Shown here piece by piece: positions 6,722 through 13,495 of a stretch of DNA of 14,558 bases. The stretch is from an uncultured Oscillospiraceae bacterium. GTDB taxonomy: Bacteria; Bacillota; Clostridia; Oscillospirales; Ruminococcaceae. The notes under the pieces are model-generated. The model was not told the origin of the DNA, made no database searches, and was given only the letters and a program-made list of their open reading frames with translations. Within the stretch, counting starts at the first letter, position 1. The number at the start of each line of letters is the position of its first letter. Location: positions 1-14,558 of the forward strand of contig USFO01000033.1 in assembly GCA_900553955.1 (NCBI GenBank), read 5' to 3'. The position numbers and the translations under genes are program-made.

Positions 6722-7675
6722 GTGAAAAAAATTACTTTTGTGTTCCCGGGCTATGGCTGCGCCCATGCCGGAATGGGAAAAGATGTCTGCGATTATTCCG
6801 CAGAATGTGCGGAAATCTATAAAAAAGGCTCCGAAGCGCTGGGCATTGATGCCGCCGCTCTATCCACCAAGGGAAAAGCCGCCGAGGTCACCGACCCGGA
6901 GGTCAGCTTTCAGCTTCAGATGCTGCACGAGCTTTGCCTTGTGAAGGCGGCGGAGGATATTCTTCCCGCGCCGGAGGCATTCATCGGATACAGCGCCGGC
7001 GAAATCACCGCCATGACTGCCGGAGAGGTTTTTTCCACCGAGGACGGTATGGTCGCCGCCAACGCATACAAGGAAATGCGCAAGGCTTCCCTTGCAGCGG
7101 GCAAGCTTGACACCTACCGTCTGCGCAATGTAAAGCACGAGTTCGTAAGCCTTGCTTCCGACAAGGTCATGTCCGGCTTTGTGCAGATGACCGCCGTTGA
7201 AGCGCCGGAGCAGACCGTGCTTATCGGCGACGAGGACGGACTCAAGGCGGTTCTGACCGAGCTTGCCAAGCACAAGGTGCAGCCGGTTAAGCTCCGCGAC
7301 TCGCTGCCGCTGCACTCCATGATGGTTTTCCCCTATGTGGCGAAGCTTCAGGACGCGCTGCGCCCGCTGACTCACAACAAGCTTTCAGTCAACCTTTATT
7401 CCACTTTATATGGCAAGCTTGTGGATAATATGATACTTCCGTCGGATTATTTTGCAAAGCAGCAGGTGAACGCCATCCGCTTCTACGAAGCGGCAAACGC
7501 CGCCGTAAAGGACGGCTTTGACGTGTTCATCGTCCTTGGCAAGGACAAGGACATTGCCGCCGCGCTCAAGAAAATTGCGGGCGACGACAATGTTTTCATC
7601 GCGGACAGCGTCGCCGACCTCAAGAAAATCTCCGAAAAGGTGAACCTTGAGCAAAAGGAAACCGAAAAAGAATAA
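6722..7675 (+). CDS. FabD-like acyltransferase, divergent
   Basis: A 317-residue member of the malonyl-CoA:ACP transacylase fold. The start is the GTG at 6722, 9 nt after GGAGG (6708-6712); a TTG two codons earlier is too close to that site. Family landmarks: FPGYGCAHAGMG near the start, the nucleophile elbow GYSAGE with Ser91, the catalytic His in LPLHSMM (His198), and FIVLGKDKDIAAALKKI near the C-terminus where FabD has the conserved Glu/Gly-Pro-Gly-x-Val-Leu block. Departures: the oxyanion-hole Gln of GQG is Tyr11, and by my alignment the Arg that binds the malonyl carboxylate (Arg117 in E. coli FabD) is Ala115. This suggests an acyltransferase with another substrate, or a degenerate copy. 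It faces acpP divergently and is monocistronic. A highly charged C-terminal tail follows residue ~300. Confidence 0.88.
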   Translation: MKKITFVFPGYGCAHAGMGKDVCDYSAECAEIYKKGSEALGIDAAALSTKGKAAEVTDPEVSFQLQMLHELCLVKAAEDILPAPEAFIGYSAGEITAMTAGEVFSTEDGMVAANAYKEMRKASLAAGKLDTYRLRNVKHEFVSLASDKVMSGFVQMTAVEAPEQTVLIGDEDGLKAVLTELAKHKVQPVKLRDSLPLHSMMVFPYVAKLQDALRPLTHNKLSVNLYSTLYGKLVDNMILPSDYFAKQQVNAIRFYEAANAAVKDGFDVFIVLGKDKDIAAALKKIAGDDNVFIADSVADLKKISEKVNLEQKETEKE

Positions 7676-7703
7676 CAGCGGAACAAAATCCTCCGCACAG
7701 AAT

Positions 7704-7746
7704 AAAAAGCCCTCCCGATGTGTATTTCGCATCAAGAGGGCTTTTT
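7704..7746. terminator. Bidirectional terminator after the FabD-like gene
   Basis: AAAAAGCCCTC (7704-7714) pairs with GAGGGCTTTTT (7736-7746), with GATG/CATC as an inner stem. T-runs are present on both strands, so it can also end the convergent amidohydrolase gene whose stop is at 7823. A second, weaker hairpin GTCCG/CGGAC follows at about 7753-7768. Confidence 0.9.
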
Positions 7747-7822
7747 GTTGTCCGTTTTTGCGGACTTCTTCAGTATCCGGCTTGCAAGCGAAAAATTCCT
7801 CACAAGCAAGCGTTCGACGGTA

Positions 7823-9385
7823 TTACACTTTATTCCTGCTCCTCATACCGCGCAGGATGTGCGAAACCGCTCCGCCGGAAACCTTTTCGTATGGCTTTCC
7901 GCCGAGGAAAAGCTGCTTTACTTCGATGGTGTTAAGCTCCTCCTTCGGGATGGCGTAGGGGTCTTTAGAGAGCAGCACCATGTCTGCGATTTTGCCCTGC
8001 TCAAGGGTTCCCCGCTCATTCTCGTCAAAGCTTGCGTAATAGCCGTTATAGGTACACATACGCAGCGCTTCATAGACGGAGAGGGACTGCTCCGGCACGC
8101 TGTGGTTGCAGGCCTTGTAAATCCAGCGGATGGGGTCGGGGTCGGTGCAGGGCGCGTCGGAGCCTGCGGAAACGGTTATGCCCCTGTCCCAGAAGTCGCG
8201 GATGGGGTTCAGCCGGGTGCTGCGTTCGCCGAGGATTTTTTCAAGATATTCGTCCGGTTCCTGCGGCCAGTTTATAAACGCCGTCTGCACCGGCAGCAGA
8301 ATATGATACTTTTCGCATATATCAAGCCCCTCTTTCGTGGGCAGACAGGCGTGAATTATGGCGTGACGGTGGTTTTCCCGGGGGAAATCGTCCAAGGCGG
8401 CCTTGAGCGCCGCCGTCGCCTGACGGAATGCATCGTCGCCTATGGCGTGCATTTCGATTTGCAGTCCGGCGCGGTTGGCGCGCTTGCAGAACTCCGTCAC
8501 CTCCTCGTCCGTGTAGTAGAGAACGCCCCTGTAATCGCCCTGATTCTCGTACGGCTCGAGCAGAGCCGCGTCCATGGAGCCGAAGCAGCCGTCCAGTGCG
8601 GTGGCAAAGCAGCCCCCTATGCGGGGCAGGCGGCGCTTTTGTACCCTTGAAACATCCATGGTCTGGAAGAAAACCCGAAGCTGCATGCCGTTTTTGAAGC
8701 CGCGCCCCACCCAGCGCTCCATATCCACGTCCATATCCTTGGGGAAGCCCACTCCGCTCACGGTGTGAATCATTCCTATACCCTTGGACGCCATGTAGTC
8801 CGCCGCACGCTGCATATTTTTAATCAGCTTTACCGGCGAAATCGAGTTCGTAACATAGTCGGAAACGGCGAAGAACGCCTCCTGATTCATTTCTCCGGTG
8901 TCCGGATGGTAACCCCGCAGATGAGAAATCTTATTCTCCAGCTTTTTAAGCAGAGCGGAGTTTATAACGCAGGCGTGACCGTCATATTTCACAATGAACA
9001 CCGGCTTGTCCGGGCAAACGGAGTCAAGCTCGTCTTTTGTGGCCAAATGACCGTCGGAAACGGAGTATGGGGAAGCTCCGAAGCCCACAATGAAGCTTTC
9101 CTTGTGCTCCGCAAGGTATTTTTGCAGCATATCGAGGATTTCGGCGTTGCTGCCCGCCTCCATGACGTTCAGCCCGGAGTGGAATGTTGCAAAGGAGGCA
9201 AAATGTATATGCGTATCCGCAAAGGAGGGAACAAGCGCGCCCTCCACGGTGATTTTTTCCGCCTGTTCGTATTTTTTCGGCAGTTCGTCGCCGACGAATA
9301 CGATTTTGCCGCCGTCCTCCGCAAGATATTTTGCCACGGTATTTTTGCAATCGCAGGTGATTATCTTTCCGCAATATACCTTCAT
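7823..9385 (-). CDS. YtcJ-type amidohydrolase (amidohydrolase family 3)
   Basis: A 520-residue metal-dependent hydrolase of the amidohydrolase superfamily, expected to be cytoplasmic. A small N-terminal beta domain (1-50) precedes the TIM barrel, which opens with the metal-binding THIHF (His59, His61). Later landmarks are EMHAIGDDAFR and AIIHACLP, carrying further metal His residues, and SAGSDAPCTDPDP with the catalytic Asp. The C-terminal strand returns to the beta domain (GTLEQGKIADMVLLSKDPY), as in the family. The ATG has AAGGAG 10-11 nt upstream. It is the second gene after dagK on the same strand, separated by a strong terminator and with no visible promoter of its own. Family members act on amide or cyclic-amide bonds, but the substrate cannot be predicted. 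Confidence 0.93.
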   Translation of the reverse strand: MKVYCGKIITCDCKNTVAKYLAEDGGKIVFVGDELPKKYEQAEKITVEGALVPSFADTHIHFASFATFHSGLNVMEAGSNAEILDMLQKYLAEHKESFIVGFGASPYSVSDGHLATKDELDSVCPDKPVFIVKYDGHACVINSALLKKLENKISHLRGYHPDTGEMNQEAFFAVSDYVTNSISPVKLIKNMQRAADYMASKGIGMIHTVSGVGFPKDMDVDMERWVGRGFKNGMQLRVFFQTMDVSRVQKRRLPRIGGCFATALDGCFGSMDAALLEPYENQGDYRGVLYYTDEEVTEFCKRANRAGLQIEMHAIGDDAFRQATAALKAALDDFPRENHRHAIIHACLPTKEGLDICEKYHILLPVQTAFINWPQEPDEYLEKILGERSTRLNPIRDFWDRGITVSAGSDAPCTDPDPIRWIYKACNHSVPEQSLSVYEALRMCTYNGYYASFDENERGTLEQGKIADMVLLSKDPYAIPKEELNTIEVKQLFLGGKPYEKVSGGAVSHILRGMRSRNKV

Positions 9386-9410
9386 AAAACGAACGCTCCT
9401 TTTTTGTGTA

Positions 9411-9456
9411 AAATAAAAGCGGCAAGGCTTCGCACAAAAAAGCGCAAAGCCACCGC
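9411..9456 (-). terminator. Terminator between dagK and the amidohydrolase gene
   Basis: On the - strand, GCGG (9453-9456) and GCTTTGCGC (9442-9450) pair with GTGCGAAGC (9427-9435) and CCGC (9419-9422) around a T6 loop. TTTTATTTT follows. The stem has two wobble pairs and a small asymmetric bulge. It lies only ~26 nt before the next start codon, so read-through would be needed to express the downstream gene. Confidence 0.82.
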
Positions 9457-9469
9457 AGAAATTCAGATA

Positions 9470-10396
9470 TCAGTCCGCCGCCGGAACAAGGAAGGGCAGG
9501 GAGGCGGGTATAATTTTAATGTCAACGCTCTTGCTCTTAAAGATTTCGCCGTCGACGCAGACCGTGAGGGAAACGTCGCTTTCCACATGGGCGGAGGTGC
9601 AGCGCCGCATGGTGAGGTACCCGTCGAACTTGGGGTCGCCGACGTGTTTTCCGGCTTTATAGCTGCCGATAAGCTCGCCTGCTTTGATAATGCCGACTTC
9701 CTTTATGGAGCAAAAGTCGATAAAGCCGTCGTCCATTTCCGCGTTCGGAACAGGCCGCCAGCCGCCGCCGTAGACCTTTCCGTTGCCGAAAACGGAGAGC
9801 ATATATCTTCCGGAAATGCTTTCGCCGTCGTCAAAGGTGATGGTCATGGGAAAGCCCATGTGCCCGAAGGCTCCGGCGCCTATGGTGGTAAAGGTGGAAA
9901 GATTGTACGCCATTTGACCGGAAATTCCCGGCAGAGTTTTGAAATGGGTTATTCTGTCGCAGATTATGGAGTCAATTCCGATATTGCAAAGGTTGGAGCA
10001 GATATGACCGTTCACATTTATGGCGTCGTATATTCTGACCTTGCCGTTCACAAGCTTGTTGAAGTCGAAAAAGTCCTCCTTCTTTGCGCCGATATTCTTT
10101 ATAAAGTCGTTGCCGCTGCCGCAGGGATATACGGCGAAGCAGGCTCCGGGGCGGCCGAAGGCGCCGTTCACCACCTCATAGAAGGTTCCGTCGCCGCCGC
10201 AGGCAACGAAGCAAACCTCTCTGCCATCCGGAATGGGGTATTCCTTGCCGAAGCGAATGGCGTCGCCGGGACATTCGGAAAGGTACACGTTCACATTTTC
10301 ATCCCGCCCCGCGAAAAACTCGCGTATTTCCCGGGCAATATCGTCGGCCATGCCGCCCTTTCCCGCAACGGGATTTATAACAAAGACATAATCCAT
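9470..10396 (-). CDS. Diacylglycerol kinase family lipid kinase (YegS/DgkB/BmrU type)
   Basis: A 308-residue soluble, membrane-associating lipid kinase. Motifs in order: VINPVAGKG (7-14) in the first strand and loop, CGGDGTFYEVVNG (66-78) as the nucleotide-binding catalytic GGDGT, and CGSGNDFIK (92-100) corresponding to GTGNDF. The C-terminal beta-sandwich follows, with FGNGKVYGGGWRPVPNAEMDDG at about 202-223. I chose ATG 10394-10396 because CGGAGG lies about 9 nt upstream. A longer reading to 10432 would add 12 residues without a ribosome site and would overlap the promoter. The family phosphorylates diacylglycerol or related lipids with ATP, recycling headgroup-stripped lipid. It is divergent from glyA and upstream of the amidohydrolase. 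The exact lipid is not predictable. Confidence 0.93.
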   Translation of the reverse strand: MDYVFVINPVAGKGGMADDIAREIREFFAGRDENVNVYLSECPGDAIRFGKEYPIPDGREVCFVACGGDGTFYEVVNGAFGRPGACFAVYPCGSGNDFIKNIGAKKEDFFDFNKLVNGKVRIYDAINVNGHICSNLCNIGIDSIICDRITHFKTLPGISGQMAYNLSTFTTIGAGAFGHMGFPMTITFDDGESISGRYMLSVFGNGKVYGGGWRPVPNAEMDDGFIDFCSIKEVGIIKAGELIGSYKAGKHVGDPKFDGYLTMRRCTSAHVESDVSLTVCVDGEIFKSKSVDIKIIPASLPFLVPAAD

Positions 10397-10430
10397 CAAA
10401 AATTTCCTCCGAACATATATAACGCTATAC

Positions 10431-10459
10431 ATTATAGCACAAAAGTTATACGATATAAA
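10431..10459 (-). promoter_or_regulatory. Extended -10 promoter of the lipid kinase gene
   Basis: On the - strand, TGCTATAAT has TATAAT at 10431-10436 with a TGn extension. The -35 box TTTATA (10454-10459) is weak at 17-nt spacing. The -10 lies 35 nt from the chosen ATG, which supports the shorter gene start. Confidence 0.7.
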
Positions 10460-10500
10460 GATAAAATAAAATTAAATTTTCGCCTATTCCGTCAATAATC

Positions 10501-10529
10501 TTGATATTTTGGCTCGGTTAATCTATAAT
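10501..10529 (+). promoter_or_regulatory. Sigma-A promoter of glyA-rarA
   Basis: TTGATA (10501-10506), a 17-nt spacer and TATAAT (10524-10529), 39 nt before the glyA ATG. The implied leader of ~32 nt is too short for a glycine, THF or SAM riboswitch. Confidence 0.85.
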
Positions 10530-10567
10530 CTATAACAGTGACGTTTACCGCGAAAGGGGATAATAAT

Positions 10568-11821
10568 ATGTACAGCGATATGCCGCAGAGCATAGAATTT
10601 CTTAAAAATTACGATTCGGAGCTTGCCGCCGCCATGGAGCGCGAGCTTTGCCGCCAGCGCAGCAATATAGAGCTTATCGCGTCGGAGAACTTCGTTTCTC
10701 CGGCGGTGCTCGCCGCCATGGGTAGCGTGCTCACAAATAAATACGCCGAGGGTTATCCCGCCCACAGATACTACGGCGGCTGCCAGTATGTGGACGAGGT
10801 TGAGAACATCGCCCGTGATCGTGCTTGCAAGCTTTTCGGCGGCGAGCACGCCAATGTGCAGCCCCATTCCGGCGCTCAGGCGAACCTCGCCGCTTATTTC
10901 GCCCTTGCGGAGTACGGAGACACCATCATGGGAATGGACTTATCTCAAGGCGGACACCTTACCCACGGCAGTCCGGTGAACTATTCCGGCAAAGCCTACC
11001 GCTTCGTGCCCTACGGAGTGAACATTGAAACGGGGAAAATCGAATACGAACGGGTGCGGGAAATCGCTCTTGAGTGCAGACCGAAAATCATCGTTGCGGG
11101 AGCCTCCGCCTATCCGAGAGCCATTGACTTCGCAAAATTCCGCGAAATCGCAGACGAGGTCGGCGCGTATCTTATGGTTGATATGGCGCATATTGCGGGA
11201 CTTGTCGCCGCAGGGCTGCATATGTCGCCTGTTCCCTATGCAGATGTGGTTACCAGCACCACCCACAAAACCCTCAGAGGCCCCCGCGGAGGACTTATTC
11301 TTTGCAAGGAAAAGCTCGCGAAGCAAATCGACAAGGCCGTGTTCCCGGGAACGCAGGGCGGCCCTCTTGAGCATATAATTGCGGCGAAGGCAGTGTGCTT
11401 CGGCGAAGCCTTGCAGCCCGAATTCACCGACTATCAACGCCGTATTGTTGCGAACGCCAAGGCTCTCTGCGAGGCTCTCAAGGAAAAGGGCTTCGATATT
11501 GTCTCCGGCGGAACGGACAACCACCTTATGATGCTCGATTTGCGGAAAACCGCCGTCACCGGCAAGGAGCTTGAGCACCGCCTTGACGATGTGAATATCA
11601 CCGCGAACAAAAATATGATTCCCGGCGACCCCCAATCTCCGTTTGTGACCAGCGGCGTCCGTTTGGGAACGCCCGCCGTCACCACAAGAGGCTTCGGCGC
11701 GGAGGAAATGAAACAGATAGCGGACTTTATCGCAAAAACCGCTTTTGAATATGAAGACACCCGCGACGAGGTGAAATCCGCCGTTGCGGAGCTTTGCGGC
11801 AAATTCCCGCTGTACGAATAA
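10568..11821 (+). CDS. glyA: Serine hydroxymethyltransferase
   Basis: A 417-residue PLP enzyme that converts serine and tetrahydrofolate to glycine and 5,10-methylene-THF, the main source of one-carbon units. Fold-type I landmarks: IELIASENFVSP (35-45), NKYAEGYPAHRYYGG (57-71), GGHLTHGSPVNYSG, the PLP-stacking and pairing residues around DMAHIAG (Asp205, His208), and TSTTHKTLRGPRGG with Lys234 as the Schiff-base lysine. The start is ATG 10568 because AAAGGGGA lies 6-8 nt upstream; an in-frame GTG 10 codons earlier has no ribosome site. Length fits the family. It is followed after 29 nt by rarA and the two are probably co-transcribed. Nothing is missing from the active site. Confidence 0.98.
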   Translation: MYSDMPQSIEFLKNYDSELAAAMERELCRQRSNIELIASENFVSPAVLAAMGSVLTNKYAEGYPAHRYYGGCQYVDEVENIARDRACKLFGGEHANVQPHSGAQANLAAYFALAEYGDTIMGMDLSQGGHLTHGSPVNYSGKAYRFVPYGVNIETGKIEYERVREIALECRPKIIVAGASAYPRAIDFAKFREIADEVGAYLMVDMAHIAGLVAAGLHMSPVPYADVVTSTTHKTLRGPRGGLILCKEKLAKQIDKAVFPGTQGGPLEHIIAAKAVCFGEALQPEFTDYQRRIVANAKALCEALKEKGFDIVSGGTDNHLMMLDLRKTAVTGKELEHRLDDVNITANKNMIPGDPQSPFVTSGVRLGTPAVTTRGFGAEEMKQIADFIAKTAFEYEDTRDEVKSAVAELCGKFPLYE

Positions 11822-11850
11822 TACAAAAAGCAGCGAAAAGAGGTGACAGA

Positions 11851-13125
11851 ATGACTGCGCCCTTGGCAGACAGACTGCGGCCGACGGAGCTTTCGGAGGT
11901 CTGCGGGCAAAAGCACATACTCGGCGAGGGAAAGCTCCTTCGCAAAATAGCCGAGTCCGGCGAAATTCCGAACCTCATTTTCTTCGGACCCTCCGGAACC
12001 GGAAAAACCACGGTAGCCCGCATTTTGGCAAAAAAAGCGGGCAAAAAGCTTTGCCATCTCAACGGAACCTCCTGCTCCACCGCGGATATTCGGGAGGTTA
12101 TCGCCGCAAGCGCCGGAATTGAGGGCGTGAACGGAATTTTGCTATATCTTGACGAAATTCAGTACCTGAGCAAAAAACAGCAGCAAACCCTGCTGGAGTT
12201 CATCGAGGACGGCAGAGTTACCCTTATCGCATCCACCACGGAAAATCCGTATTTCTATGTTTATAACGCGATTTTGAGCCGCAGCACGGTCTTTGAGTTT
12301 AAGCCCATTGAGCCGGAGGAAGTGGAAAAAGCGCTTGAGCATGCCATAAAAAAGCTTGAGCACGACGAAAACGCCTCCGTGCTCACCGAGGACGGCGTTC
12401 TTCACCATATTGCGTGGAACTGCTCCGGCGACGCCCGCAAGGCAATAAACGCGCTTGAGGTCTGCTGGCTTGCCTCCCGCATGAACGCCGACGGAAACCG
12501 CATAATCACCATGGAGGACGCTCAAACCGCGGCGCAGCGCAGCGCAAACCGCTACGACCACGACGGCGACGACCACTACGAGATACTTTCCGCGTTCCAC
12601 AAGTCCGTTCGCGGCTCCGACGAGAACGCGGCGCTGCATTATCTGGCAAGATTCATCGACGCCGGGGACATAATTTCCCCCTGCCGCCGCCTTTTGGCAA
12701 TAGCCTGCGAGGATGTGGGGCTTGCCTATCCGCAGGCTATCCCGATAGTGAAGGCCTGCGTGGATACTGCGCTTCAGCTCGGTCTGCCGGAGGCACAGCT
12801 CCCTCTTGCGGATGCGGTTATAGTGCTTTGCACCGCTCCGAAGTCGAACACCGGTATGCTCGCTATAAACGCCGCCCTTGAGGACGTGCGAAACGGCCTT
12901 TCCGGCTCCGTTCCGGAGCATTTGGTGAACGTTCACCCCAAAACCGCCGACAGCCACAAGCCGCCGAAGTACAAATACGCGCATAACTACCGCAATCACT
13001 ATGTGAAGCAGCAGTACTTGCCGGATAACCTTGCGGGCAGGGTGTATTATCATTTCGGGGAAAACAAAAATGAGCAGGCGGCGAAAGCCTATCGCGAAAA
13101 GCTCATCAAAGAAGCGGAAGAATAA
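11851..13125 (+). CDS. rarA: Replication-associated recombination AAA ATPase RarA (MgsA)
   Basis: A 424-residue AAA+ ATPase of the clamp-loader clade, a tetramer acting at stalled replication forks and gaps. Walker A is GPSGTGKTT (46-54), Walker B is ILLYLDEIQ (96-104), sensor 1 is STTENP (128-133), the SR arginine finger is at 143-144, and sensor 2 is CSGDARKAINALE. The C-terminal part holds the tetramerisation domain, ending in the family's PKYKYAHNYRNHYVKQQYLP and a helical tail. The start is ATG 11851, 7 nt after GAGGTGA; an in-frame earlier start lies inside glyA and is rejected. It is second in the glyA operon with a 29-nt gap. Downstream is a large non-coding repeat region. Confidence 0.96.
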   Translation: MTAPLADRLRPTELSEVCGQKHILGEGKLLRKIAESGEIPNLIFFGPSGTGKTTVARILAKKAGKKLCHLNGTSCSTADIREVIAASAGIEGVNGILLYLDEIQYLSKKQQQTLLEFIEDGRVTLIASTTENPYFYVYNAILSRSTVFEFKPIEPEEVEKALEHAIKKLEHDENASVLTEDGVLHHIAWNCSGDARKAINALEVCWLASRMNADGNRIITMEDAQTAAQRSANRYDHDGDDHYEILSAFHKSVRGSDENAALHYLARFIDAGDIISPCRRLLAIACEDVGLAYPQAIPIVKACVDTALQLGLPEAQLPLADAVIVLCTAPKSNTGMLAINAALEDVRNGLSGSVPEHLVNVHPKTADSHKPPKYKYAHNYRNHYVKQQYLPDNLAGRVYYHFGENKNEQAAKAYREKLIKEAEE

Positions 13126-13126
13126 A

Positions 13127-13164
13127 CGAAGCCCCCTCGTGCTTTTGAGCACGAGGGGGCTTCG
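13127..13164. terminator. 17-bp perfect hairpin after rarA, possible terminator lacking a T-run
   Basis: CGAAGCCCCCTCGTGCT (13127-13143) and AGCACGAGGGGGCTTCG (13148-13164) form a perfect stem around TTTG, starting 1 nt after the rarA stop. On the + strand it is followed by CAGAAAAAT and on the - strand by TTTATTC, so neither side has a proper T-tract. It may end the rarA transcript by another route, protect its 3' end, or be the first member of the hairpin block that follows. Confidence 0.5.
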
Positions 13165-13173
13165 CAGAAAAAT

Positions 13174-13291
13174 ACGGCAGCTTTGCTGCCGTGTGAAATC
13201 GCGCCTTCGGCGCGGTGAAATACGCGCTTCGCGCGTGTGAAATATTTCGCCCTCTGGGCGAAATGTTTAGGAGTGCCGCCCGTGGCGGCAC
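13174..13291. repeat. Array of mini-hairpins with 3-nt loops separated by GTGAAAT
   Basis: Five hairpins in a row, all with 3-nt loops. ACGGCAGC/GCTGCCGT (13174-13192, loop TTT); CGCGCC/GGCGCG (13200-13214, TTC); ACGCGC/GCGCGT (13222-13236, TTC); ATTTCGCCC/GGGCGAAAT (13244-13264, TCT); GTGCCGCC/GGCGGCAC (13273-13291, CGT). The first four are joined by exactly GTGAAAT at 13193-13199, 13215-13221 and 13237-13243. The last spacer is GTTTAGGA. Stem sequences differ between units while pairing is kept. Direction of any transcription is unknown. Confidence 0.85.
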
Positions 13292-13322
13292 ATTCTGATA
13301 GATGGGGCGCACAGAGGTGTAT

Positions 13323-13407
13323 TGAGTGCGACTCTTGGCGCCCCTTACAAGTAAGGGGAGCCAAGAAGTGCGCTCAGTTGGCGCGGTGCAAGGCATGGGA
13401 GCCAAGA
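13323..13407. repeat. Two successive hairpins sharing TTGGCGC and GGGAGCCAAGA ends
   Basis: The first is long: CTTGGC (13334-13339) and CCCCTTAC (13341-13348) pair with GTAAGGGG (13351-13358) and GCCAAG (13360-13365). The stem extends outward through TGAGTGCG and GCGCTCA with wobbles to 13323-13376. The second starts at TTGGCGC (13378-13384) and ends at GGGAGCCAAGA (13397-13407), an exact 11-nt copy of 13356-13366. Its interior is shorter and weaker (TGC/GCA around AAG). The two look like diverged copies of one module. Confidence 0.65.
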
Positions 13408-13455
13408 CCGCCCTCCACCGCCCGCGGCGCAGCCGCAATCGCCGAAAAACAAAAA

Positions 13456-13481
13456 AGAGCACCTATTTTCATAGGTGCTCT
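13456..13481 (-). terminator. Duplicate of the tRNA-Gln terminator
   Basis: On the - strand, AGAGCACCTAT, a GAAA loop and ATAGGTGCTCT form an 11-bp perfect stem followed by TTTTTGTTTTT. It is the left copy of the 40-bp direct repeat (13456-13495 and 13644-13683, 37 of 40 identical). The three differences all fall in the two pairs next to the loop, and pairing on the - strand is preserved. Confidence 0.8.
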
Positions 13482-13495
13482 GTGGTTGCCCAACG
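13456..13495. repeat. Left copy of a 40-bp direct repeat: terminator plus tRNA-Gln 3' end
   Basis: This segment matches 13644-13683 with three mismatches. It contains the terminator, the CCA and discriminator positions and the TGCCCAACG acceptor strand of tRNA-Gln, after which the sequences diverge (GGGCACGG against AGGATTTG). The copies are 188 bp apart. A tRNA 3' end duplicated this way is what integration at a tRNA gene leaves behind, or what loss of a second tandem tRNA would leave. Confidence 0.8.

Noticed and set aside
7718..8650. 310-codon open frame on the + strand
   Set aside because: It starts inside the terminator hairpin and is antisense to the amidohydrolase.
8765..10498. 577-codon open frame on the + strand
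   Set aside because: It lies opposite both the amidohydrolase and the lipid kinase, which carry clear family motifs. It crosses their terminator and promoter and its product has no recognisable domain.
10530..10567. Glycine, THF or SAM riboswitch upstream of glyA
   Set aside because: A near-consensus promoter leaves a leader of only about 32 nt.
12142..13152. 336-codon open frame on the - strand
   Set aside because: It is antisense to rarA, whose ATPase motifs are intact, and it begins in the palindrome after rarA.
13174..13291. CRISPR array
   Set aside because: The only constant repeat is 7 nt and the variable parts are self-complementary hairpins of 13-21 nt; no cas genes are nearby.
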